Shown here: piece by piece, positions 41,274 through 47,648 of the stretch | How the letters are laid out: every line of letters begins with the position of its first letter | Position numbering within the stretch: position 1 is the stretch's first letter | NCBI GenBank assembly: GCA_003560165.1 | Contig: PWJC01000069.1 | Span: 1-47,648, forward strand | Reading direction: 5' to 3' | DNA: 47,648 nucleotides | From: Bacteroidales bacterium | GTDB lineage: Bacteria > Bacteroidota > Bacteroidia > Bacteroidales > UBA7960 | Translations under genes and position numbers: made by a program | The notes under the pieces: model-generated | The model's database searches: none | Told to the model about the DNA's origin: nothing | What the model saw: the letters and a program-made list of their open reading frames with translations, nothing else

Positions 41274-43709
41274 ATGCTCCGTCACTACCTGATCACCACC
41301 TGGAGAAACATGATGAAAGGGAAGCGTCATTCCCTGATGAACTTATTCGGGCTGGCCATCAGCATGACCGCCGTACTGCTCATTTCCCTCTACATCATCG
41401 GTGAGCTGTCGGCCGATCGTCAGCATAGCAAAGCGAACAGGATCTACCGTATAAGCTACCAGCAGTTGCAACCTTTCCCCATGCGGACAGCCCTCTCTTC
41501 GGCACCTCTCGGCCCGGCCATAACCGGGCGCTACCCCGGAATCCTTTCCTTTGTGCGCATGATGTACCCCAGCCAGTTCACGGGTAATTTCCTGGTGAAC
41601 TTTATGGACAAAACAGTGTATGAAGACGGTGTGCTCTTTGCCGACACCAACTTTTTTGACTTTTTTGATTATGAATTTGTGTATGGCAACCCGGAACAAG
41701 CATTGGCAGGACCTGACAATATTGTACTGATTCAGGAAAAGGCGCGCCTGTTTTTCGGGGATGTCGACCCGGTCGGGCAAATCCTGCGGATTAACGGCAC
41801 CCATCCCATGACGGTGAGCGCCGTGGTCAGGCCTCATAAAAACCTTACCCACCTGCGATTTCATTACCTTATCCCCTTTTACACCATCACCGATTTAATC
41901 GGGACGAGTTTCGGATCCCTCATCAGTTTCAGCACCCACAACGGCCACACCTACCTCATGGTGGAACGGAATTTTGACCTGGACGCCTTTATTGAGGCAC
42001 ATCTCGAAGACATTGTACGCCGTTACCTGGCCAGGGATCCCGATGCAGAGAACCCGCTCGACATGATCCGTCTGGATTTCACCCCCCTCAGAGAGATCTA
42101 TTTCGACAACAATGCCCTGGGCGATCTTCCGAATCCGGATCCGGTCCCCAATAAAGGCAACAAGAACCAACTGCTGGTATTTGGCCTGCTGGCGGTATTT
42201 CTGTCGGTTATTGCGGTAATCAACTATACCAATATGTCCATTGCCCGTTCCACCAAGCGGTCTAAAGAAGTGGGCGTACGAAAAGTCCTGGGGACATCTC
42301 CAAAACAATTGTTCGGGCAATACATCGGAGAGGCCGGATTGTTTGTCCTTCTTGCGCTCTTCATGGCGCTGCTCCTTTCCGAAATCCTTATTCCCCGATT
42401 TAACTCCCTCATGAACAAGTCCCTTTCCCTGACCGTACTGCTCGAACCGGGTAAGATGCTACTGCTTGCCGGCTTCGTTCTGATCATGAGTTTGATCTCG
42501 GGAAGCTATCCGGCCGTGTATATGGCGCGCATCCGTCCGGCAGATGCCCTGAAGGGACAGTTTAAAATTAAGGGAAAAACACTGGGGATTAAAAGCATAC
42601 TGTTCTCCTTTCAGTTTTTTGTGTCGGTATTCATGATCGTATGCACCCTGCTGGTGTACCAGCAGTACAGATATATGGAGCAAAAGGACATGGGCTTTGC
42701 CTCCGGGAACCGGATCAGTTTCATGCTTCCCGACGCCGGACAGATCACCCCTGAATGGGTCGCATCGTTTAAGACCAGCCTGCTTCAACACGTTGACATT
42801 CAATCGGTGAGTAGTGCCCGGCGCAACCCCCTACCCGGAAGGATGATTGAGACCTGGTCGTTCCCGGTCGAAAAGGAACACGGCAAAGAGGAGGCCATGC
42901 TCCGCATTGGCCATATCGACACACATTTTCTGGAACTGTTCAATATCCCGGTGGTGTCGGGTCGTTCCTTCTCCACCGATTACCCAAGCGACTTCCAAAA
43001 TGGGGTATTGTTGAATGAAACCGCCGTCAGGGATTTTGGCTGGAAAAACCCGGTGGGCATGTCGATCCAGCGTTACGACGATACATACCGGGTATTGGGC
43101 GTAGTAAAAGACTTTCACTTCTTTTCCCTGCACCAGCCCATTGAACCCATGATGCTGCTGGCTACAAACAGCGGACGCGAGGTGAACGTACTGCTCACCG
43201 AAGACCGGGTAAGTACCGGTCTGCAGGCCATACAGGAGACCTGGAAGGACTTCCTCCCGGAGTACCCCCTCGACTATAGCTTCATCGAAACCCAATTGGC
43301 GGCGACCCTGAGCGAGGAAAGAAAAACTGCGGGATTGCTTTCGGTGATGGCCGTCTTTGCCATCTTTATCAGCCTGGCGGGCCTTTTCGGAATATCGGCA
43401 TTTGCAGCCGGGCAGCACACACGCGAAATTGCCATCAGAAAAACCTACGGCGCCAGCTTATTGAATATCGTGGAGGTGTTGTCTCGGGGCGTGGGTCGCC
43501 TGCTGGGTATATCGCTGATTTTGGCGATACCCGTTTCTTACCTTTACATGAGCCGTTGGCTGGAGGGGTTTTCGTACCGGATCGCACTCACTCCCTGGCC
43601 CTTTCTTGCAGCAGCAGGGTCAGCGGCCCTGATCGCCTTTTTAACGCTCTGGTTCCATGCAGCAAAAACGGCAGCCGGAAATCCGGTGGACCAACTCAGG
43701 GGGGAGTGA
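41274..43709 (+). CDS. MacB/FtsX-type ABC transporter permease
   Basis: This 811-residue inner membrane protein begins with MLRHYLITTWRNMMKGK, the usual start of Bacteroidota FtsX-like permeases. A first helix (about 22-45) is followed by a periplasmic MacB-type domain (to about 295). Three helices (about 298-320, 352-372, 394-415) come before a second half with a helix at about 441-462, a second periplasmic domain, and three helices (about 687-710, 741-760, 773-795). The cytoplasmic motif TKRSKEVGVRKVLGTSP and its second copy TREIAIRKTYGAS are the ATPase-contact sites. No ATPase or membrane-fusion gene is next to it, so it must use a partner from elsewhere. Such proteins serve in efflux or lipoprotein-type mechanotransmission. 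Confidence 0.92.
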   Translation: MLRHYLITTWRNMMKGKRHSLMNLFGLAISMTAVLLISLYIIGELSADRQHSKANRIYRISYQQLQPFPMRTALSSAPLGPAITGRYPGILSFVRMMYPSQFTGNFLVNFMDKTVYEDGVLFADTNFFDFFDYEFVYGNPEQALAGPDNIVLIQEKARLFFGDVDPVGQILRINGTHPMTVSAVVRPHKNLTHLRFHYLIPFYTITDLIGTSFGSLISFSTHNGHTYLMVERNFDLDAFIEAHLEDIVRRYLARDPDAENPLDMIRLDFTPLREIYFDNNALGDLPNPDPVPNKGNKNQLLVFGLLAVFLSVIAVINYTNMSIARSTKRSKEVGVRKVLGTSPKQLFGQYIGEAGLFVLLALFMALLLSEILIPRFNSLMNKSLSLTVLLEPGKMLLLAGFVLIMSLISGSYPAVYMARIRPADALKGQFKIKGKTLGIKSILFSFQFFVSVFMIVCTLLVYQQYRYMEQKDMGFASGNRISFMLPDAGQITPEWVASFKTSLLQHVDIQSVSSARRNPLPGRMIETWSFPVEKEHGKEEAMLRIGHIDTHFLELFNIPVVSGRSFSTDYPSDFQNGVLLNETAVRDFGWKNPVGMSIQRYDDTYRVLGVVKDFHFFSLHQPIEPMMLLATNSGREVNVLLTEDRVSTGLQAIQETWKDFLPEYPLDYSFIETQLAATLSEERKTAGLLSVMAVFAIFISLAGLFGISAFAAGQHTREIAIRKTYGASLLNIVEVLSRGVGRLLGISLILAIPVSYLYMSRWLEGFSYRIALTPWPFLAAAGSAALIAFLTLWFHAAKTAAGNPVDQLRGE

Positions 43710-43745
43710 ACTTCATTGCCCCATCGGCTCTTCTGAACACCCCTT

Positions 43746-43757
43746 CCTGCCGGCAGG
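43746..43757. repeat. 12-bp perfect palindrome in the convergent gap
   Basis: CCTGCCGGCAGG lies between the convergent FtsX-type permease and epimerase genes (gap 43710-43800). With no loop or T-run it is a poor terminator; it may be chance in GC-rich DNA. Confidence 0.25.
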
Positions 43758-43800
43758 CGTTCGCGTCCACATCCTGCGGGACATCCCGGACTGTATCACA

Positions 43801-44916
43801 TCAGGCCGGCTGGCCTATGGAAAAGCTTTTGAGTGAATTCAGATAATCGTCCGGCACCCTGAGCCCCAGTCCTGGACCTTCCGGCAGGGTCACCAATCCA
43901 TGCTCATGATAGCTGATCCCTCCTTCTACCGGATCAAATGCAAGCATCAGCGGAGAATCAAAATCAAAATACCGGATCTGATCGCTGACACAGGCCAGGT
44001 GGGCGCATGCCGTAAATGCGATCTTCGACTCGACAAAGCCACCGATCTGCATGGGCATCCCGTGTTGCTCTGCCAGCTTAATGATCTTCAGCGCCTTGAA
44101 TATGCCGCTCGACTTGCCCATTTTCAGGTTGAACATATCACAGGCCTGAAGCCCGATCAGGCGTTGCGCATCGTGGTGATCCGAACACGACTCATCAGCC
44201 ATGACCGGAACAGGGCTGGACTGCCTGACCTTTGGCAGGCTCATAAAATCCCAGCGGGGGATGGGTTCTTCACAATACTGGATCTGATAGGGATAAATGC
44301 CCTGCAGGGTTTCAATGGCCTCCCCGACAGACCAGCCCTGGTTGGCATCTACCCTGATGGCAATATCCGGACCAATGCTTTGCCTGATCGCGCGGATGCG
44401 TTCCACATCGGTTTTCCCCGAATCACCCAGTTTGACTTTCACGATCCGAAAGCCCCTTTCAACAAGCTCCAGGGCATCAGCGGCCATTTGCCCCGGATCG
44501 CCCATGCTTACCGTATAATCGGTAATGATCTCCCTGGCATTGCTGCCGCCCAGGTATTTATAGAGCGGCTGTCCGGCAGCCCTTGATGCCAGGTCGTACA
44601 AGGCAATGTCGAAGGCGCTTTTGATGCCGGTGTTTCCATAGATCATCCGGTCCATAACCCCCATGCAGTCTTCCATATTGGCCGGATCGCGGCCGATAAG
44701 GTGGGGGGCAAGGTAGCGGGCCACTTCAAAGGCGCTCTCCATGGTTTCGCCGTTAATGGTCATAAACGGACTGCATTCACCATAACCGCTGAGCTGGTTG
44801 TCGGTGGATATTTTTACAAGAATGTTCCTGGCGTGGTCAAACCGGCCCAAAGAAATGACAAATGCCTTTTTCAGCGGAACAGGCAATTGGTACACTGATA
44901 TCCCGGTAATGCGCAT
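43801..44916 (-). CDS. Dipeptide epimerase-like enolase-superfamily enzyme
   Basis: This 371-residue cytoplasmic enzyme of the mandelate racemase / muconate lactonizing group shows the base Lys162 in VKVKLG, metal ligands Asp190 (VDANQGW), Glu216 or 217 (YCEEPIP) and Asp241 (MADES), and a second base lysine in NLKMGK (265 or 268). A D-F-D-S-P motif near the C-terminus resembles the D-x-D/T site with which dipeptide epimerases hold the substrate amino group. The likely reaction is epimerisation of L-Ala-D/L-Glu or another dipeptide, as in cell-wall peptide recycling. The specificity cannot be read with certainty. It stands alone, convergent with the permease gene. Confidence 0.88.
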   Translation of the reverse strand: MRITGISVYQLPVPLKKAFVISLGRFDHARNILVKISTDNQLSGYGECSPFMTINGETMESAFEVARYLAPHLIGRDPANMEDCMGVMDRMIYGNTGIKSAFDIALYDLASRAAGQPLYKYLGGSNAREIITDYTVSMGDPGQMAADALELVERGFRIVKVKLGDSGKTDVERIRAIRQSIGPDIAIRVDANQGWSVGEAIETLQGIYPYQIQYCEEPIPRWDFMSLPKVRQSSPVPVMADESCSDHHDAQRLIGLQACDMFNLKMGKSSGIFKALKIIKLAEQHGMPMQIGGFVESKIAFTACAHLACVSDQIRYFDFDSPLMLAFDPVEGGISYHEHGLVTLPEGPGLGLRVPDDYLNSLKSFSIGQPA

Positions 44917-44987
44917 AGTAAGGGTATTTAATTATACTGCACACGAATATATGATTTATTTTAACGTACCTGCAGTGTACGGGAATA

Positions 44988-45015
44988 AAACCGGGGCCGC
45001 TACAGGCCCCGGTTT
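44988..45015 (-). terminator. Intrinsic terminator of the PEMT-like gene
   Basis: AAACCGGGGCC (44988-44998) pairs perfectly with 45005-45015 around GCTACA. On the minus strand the 11-bp GC-rich stem is followed by TTTTATT. It lies 58 nt past the stop codon of the gene at 45073-45804. It is the most convincing terminator in the window. Confidence 0.75.
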
Positions 45016-45072
45016 GAAATAATGCTGCGGCATCCGTTCGGCGCACCAGTAAATATCCGTCGGTTTCATGGC

Positions 45073-45804
45073 TTAACCACTTTTTTCCTCATCTGCCGGC
45101 AGTTCATAGATCAGCTTCATATCCGGCTTCTCAGTGCAATAATAATGCACCCATACATAAGCGTGTTGAAATATCGCCACGCTCAAAGCTGCCTGAGAAC
45201 CGGTGAATAATGCGATCGACCACAATAAGAAAAATGCGAACGCATACATGGCGTTGCTGTTGTACTTAAAGGCACCCTGACGCACCAGGGGCATCTGCCT
45301 GTACGCAGTTCGAAAATGGTCTCCGCCGATGGCCCTGCGTATGCCAAAATACCTGATGGTGGACCAAAAGGTATATATGGCCGGGAGGATTAATAAAAGG
45401 GCGAGTCCTGCAGCCAGTGTTTGGGGAAGTTCAAGTGTGGTCCGGGTTGCCTTTGCCAATCCAAATACCAGAACCGGCCTTGCAGCAAGAAACGGGATAA
45501 AAAGCACACTCCACACAAACAAATCAGCGCCCCCGAATATCCTGGTGAATACAGCCCACCCTAGCTGCAAACGAAAGACAATCCATACGATCAGCTGATG
45601 AAGGACGGGCACTCCTGTGGCCAACCAAAACCAGGCAGCGTCGGTGATCCCGAGCCAGGATCCCTCGTTCATTGCCGGGGCGGCAAAGGTCCAGCTTACA
45701 GGCACCAGGATCAGCAGTGCGGACAAATGCCAGATCTGCCGGTGAAAAAAATACCTCCACGAACGCGCGCTCAAATACCACAGACGCTGTTTGCCCGTAT
45801 TCAT
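45073..45804 (-). CDS. PEMT/ICMT-like integral membrane protein
   Basis: This 243-residue protein has about six membrane helices (for example WHLSALLILVPVSWTFA, LFVWSVLFIPFLAARPVLVFG and TLAAGLALLLILPAIYTFW). The C-terminal part follows the membrane methyltransferase pattern of phospholipid or isoprenylcysteine methyltransferases: PLVRQGAFKYNSNAMYAFAFF, then HAYVWVHYYCTEKPDMKLIYE. In that family this segment binds S-adenosylmethionine. The usual H/N-P-M-Y is S-N-A-M-Y here, so catalytic competence is uncertain. A clear terminator follows the gene. No substrate can be named. Confidence 0.6.
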   Translation of the reverse strand: MNTGKQRLWYLSARSWRYFFHRQIWHLSALLILVPVSWTFAAPAMNEGSWLGITDAAWFWLATGVPVLHQLIVWIVFRLQLGWAVFTRIFGGADLFVWSVLFIPFLAARPVLVFGLAKATRTTLELPQTLAAGLALLLILPAIYTFWSTIRYFGIRRAIGGDHFRTAYRQMPLVRQGAFKYNSNAMYAFAFFLLWSIALFTGSQAALSVAIFQHAYVWVHYYCTEKPDMKLIYELPADEEKSG

Positions 45805-45964
45805 CGAGCAGTGATTTGATTGGTGTATTCCGATAAAACAAACACAATGGATTTAAGAGGCGGCCAGGCCTTGGGTTGCGCAATAGCTGTTCAGACCTGC
45901 CGCATAAGCGAACGCAGGGGCTCTGAAAAACAATCTGTCCGCGTACCGGCGGGGCAATGAAGCG

Positions 45965-45989
45965 GGTCATCCATATCCTGGGGATGACC
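45965..45989. repeat. Inverted repeat upstream of the PEMT-like gene
   Basis: GGTCATCC (45965-45972) and GGATGACC (45982-45989) form a perfect 8-bp stem. It lies in a 259-bp gap (45805-46063) with no other supported feature, between the small membrane protein's end and the PEMT-like start, both on the minus strand. Confidence 0.35.
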
Positions 45990-46063
45990 TGCCCGGATGC
46001 ACAGCGCGCCCGGGGATTAGGAACGCCCCATGGTCTGTAAAGCAAGAAGGCCGGGACCCCATA

Positions 46064-46249
46064 CTAATCCCTGGCAAGCGCCCAGATCACAATACCGGCA
46101 ACGGTGATCAGGCCGCCCAGGAATACAATGGCATTGAGGTTCTTCTGAACGTTCTTTGCTTTTTTCAACTGGGCAGAACCCAGACCTTTTTCCTCAATAA
46201 AGCTTTCAAGCTTTTTCATGCGTTCTTCGTATTCTTCCCTGAAATCCAT
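46064..46249 (-). CDS. Small single-helix membrane protein (61 aa)
   Basis: I start at 46249 (MDFREEYEERMKKLESF). The frame is open further upstream to 46399, but that part crosses the 46281-46302 hairpin and does not look like protein. The product has a charged helical N-terminal half (EEYEERMKKLESFIEEKG) and then one membrane helix (LNAIVFLGGLITVAGIVIWAL). Small proteins with this shape are common and mostly uncharacterised. It lies 155 bp after the outer membrane protein gene on the same strand. Confidence 0.6.
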   Translation of the reverse strand: MDFREEYEERMKKLESFIEEKGLGSAQLKKAKNVQKNLNAIVFLGGLITVAGIVIWALARD

Positions 46250-46280
46250 ACTGTTGGGTTTTAAGTGATACAACATCATT

Positions 46281-46306
46281 AAACTTCCGGAACCGGAAGT
46301 TTTTTT
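46281..46306 (+). terminator. Hairpin with T-run between OMP and small membrane protein genes
   Basis: AAACTTCCGG (46281-46290) pairs with CCGGAAGTTT (46293-46302). On the plus strand T's continue to 46306, but no plus-strand gene precedes it. On the minus strand it follows the OMP gene by about 100 nt without a good T-run. It could act as a weak end signal for the OMP gene. Confidence 0.35.
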
Positions 46307-46403
46307 GAAACCATTCCTTGTATGAAGATAAGGATTTGATGGCAAAATCGCAAGCCCGGACGGGAGGTTATGGCCGTTTTGTATGCTCGTTACGGCCAAA
46401 AAC

Positions 46404-47576
46404 CTAAAAACTCAGGGTAAAACGGGTGTAGAAATCGAAGATCTGCCTCCTCTGCTTCGCATCCGTTGGCCTGTATTGTTCGCCCCTGCGCCGGAAGCGG
46501 AATTCGTAATGGATCCATGAAGCAATTGTATAGCGATACCTCATTTCCGCCATGGTGACATTGGGGGCAAAACTTGACGAGATCATCCAATGCGGGTCGG
46601 TCTGTCCATAAAGTATACCCACCCTGTGGCGCTGAAAAAAATGATTGACATAAGCGGAAACCTGCCATGAAACAGCCGACTTCCCGGGCAGTAGCCGGTC
46701 ATCTGTGATCTGCAGCCCGGCATCTGCCGGTCTCGGGGCCACAGGGATATAACCCAGCTCTCCTCCAATGAGGTATTCCTCACCTCCCATACTGAATGAC
46801 GGTCTGTACATCCATCGGGTGGAGAATGCCGCATGATTTCTCAGTTCGCCGTCGCGGTAAAAACTCCGGGGGGTGATCGAGACACTGGCCTCACGCTGTG
46901 CCCACCTGCCCCCTGTGTTGCGGTGCTGGATATTGGCGTAAGCGGAAACCCTTGCTGCCGCCGATTCGTCGAACCGGATGGGATACCGGGCTGCATGTGA
47001 GCTTCCCGAAGGGCTGTTGTGGCTGCCAATCAGATGCAGCCGCCAAGTGCCTGTCGCATCCCATTCCAGCCATACGCCATCGGTGTGGGCGATGGAGAGA
47101 TTGGCGGCATAATAGCGGTCAACGCCTTTGGGGATAAAGCCCGACAACGGAAAACGTCCCTGGAAGCGTCCAAAAGTCAGTTTCAGTCCGGGCCTGCCAT
47201 GCCACCTGATAAAAAGTTCATCCACCGTGGCTGTTCCGGCCGGATAACTGCCGCTGCCAGCCGTATAGCCCCTGAACAGGAAGTTCATTTCTTCCTGGTT
47301 TGTTGACAGCCGGGTTGCGGCACGGATGCGGAACAACAGCTTATTCCCGGGCTGATAACCGATCCCGAACCTGGCCCTGAGGTTCATCGAATGATCCGTA
47401 TGCTGCGACCCGTCGCGATCGGTGGTGTTTACATAGTAATATACAGGCCGGATGTAGATATGGTAATCAAAGGGTTCTGACGAAGGGGCAGAGGCCTGAA
47501 CGGCATACGCCGACCGTAATGCAATCAGCAACACAAAAATGGATTTTCTGAACATAAGCCGGCTTAGTTTATTCAT
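46404..47576 (-). CDS. Beta-barrel outer membrane protein (porin-like)
   Basis: I choose the ATG at 47576, giving 390 residues with a signal peptide ending in SAYA (cleaved before VQASAPSS). Longer starts to 47642 place unrelated residues before the signal. The mature protein is alternating hydrophobic/polar strands with many aromatic residues at strand ends (YHIYIRPVYYYVN, SMNLRARFGIGYQ, KLTFGRFQGRF, RYRYTIASWIHYEFRFRR) and ends in FTLSF with terminal Phe. This is the pattern of a barrel of about 16-18 strands, similar to porins that work as channels for sugars or anions. The WHGRPGLKLTFGRF segment recalls alginate-export-type porins. The cargo is unknown. Confidence 0.75.
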   Translation of the reverse strand: MNKLSRLMFRKSIFVLLIALRSAYAVQASAPSSEPFDYHIYIRPVYYYVNTTDRDGSQHTDHSMNLRARFGIGYQPGNKLLFRIRAATRLSTNQEEMNFLFRGYTAGSGSYPAGTATVDELFIRWHGRPGLKLTFGRFQGRFPLSGFIPKGVDRYYAANLSIAHTDGVWLEWDATGTWRLHLIGSHNSPSGSSHAARYPIRFDESAAARVSAYANIQHRNTGGRWAQREASVSITPRSFYRDGELRNHAAFSTRWMYRPSFSMGGEEYLIGGELGYIPVAPRPADAGLQITDDRLLPGKSAVSWQVSAYVNHFFQRHRVGILYGQTDPHWMISSSFAPNVTMAEMRYRYTIASWIHYEFRFRRRGEQYRPTDAKQRRQIFDFYTRFTLSF

Positions 47577-47648
47577 TGCATGCAGTGACCGAAGCGGCAG
47601 TATTGGACGCCCAGCCCAAACAACCCTCATAAAGATGAACATGAAAAG

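Noticed and set aside
45524-46045. 173-codon minus-strand frame overlapping the PEMT-like gene start
   Set aside because: Out of frame with the hydrophobic protein; Arg/Pro-rich composition of a GC-driven shadow.

Overview
The window looks like chromosomal DNA of a Bacteroidota bacterium, most likely Bacteroidales or a related order. The signs are a SusC/SusD pair, lipoproteins whose mature ends are acidic (C-E-E-D-D-D, C-S-D-D), a type III glutamine synthetase, promoters of the Bacteroidota type (TTTG about 20 nt before TAnnTTTG), and roughly balanced base composition with AT-rich gaps. I saw no rRNA, tRNA, CRISPR array, intact insertion sequence or prophage. About 25 genes fill nearly all of the window.

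Left part (1-7.5 kb): a partial EamA-type permease, a secreted head-GIN (DUF2807) protein, a HAD hydrolase and a YVTN/YncE-type propeller lipoprotein, all on the minus strand. Then on the plus strand comes a tight pair, a long-chain acyl-CoA ligase followed 4 bp later by a bile-acid:Na+ symporter family (BASS) permease.

Storage-sugar part (7.5-14.4 kb, minus strand): glgX/treX, treZ and treY. This is the complete set for turning glycogen-type alpha-glucan into trehalose.

Glucan-use part (14.7-34.2 kb, plus strand): a membrane-spanning propeller/Y_Y_Y/HTH regulator diverges from the tre genes. It is followed by a PKD-domain surface lipoprotein, a GH16 endo-beta-1,3-glucanase, SusC, SusD, a sugar-porter MFS permease, a TIM-barrel glycosidase resembling GH158, a GH3 beta-glucosidase and an 1147-residue protein that I read as a GH149-type beta-1,3-glucan phosphorylase. 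Together this is a laminarin / beta-1,3-glucan utilisation locus with a phosphorolytic last step. Inferred flow: GH16 and GH158-like enzymes cut glucan at or near the surface, SusCD import the pieces, GH3 and the MFS handle small sugars, and the phosphorylase yields glucose-1-phosphate. Glucose-1-phosphate is also the precursor of the glycogen used by treXZY next door.

Right part (34.3-47.6 kb): type III glutamine synthetase, a Lon-related AAA+ protease, an M42 aminopeptidase, a 74-residue conserved-looking small protein with a near-consensus promoter, an orphan MacB/FtsX-type permease, a dipeptide-epimerase-like enolase-superfamily enzyme, a PEMT/ICMT-like membrane protein, a small membrane protein and a beta-barrel outer membrane protein. 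These are ordinary housekeeping or envelope genes.

Non-coding points of interest: a 46-bp element present twice (40/46 identical) upstream of two unrelated genes; a perfect 15-bp-arm palindrome at 2087-2121; a 14-bp tandem repeat at the head of the glucan locus, 13 bp of which recurs immediately before the acyl-CoA ligase start; a decayed reading-frame fragment at 17641-17802; and a repeat-rich gap between susC and susD.
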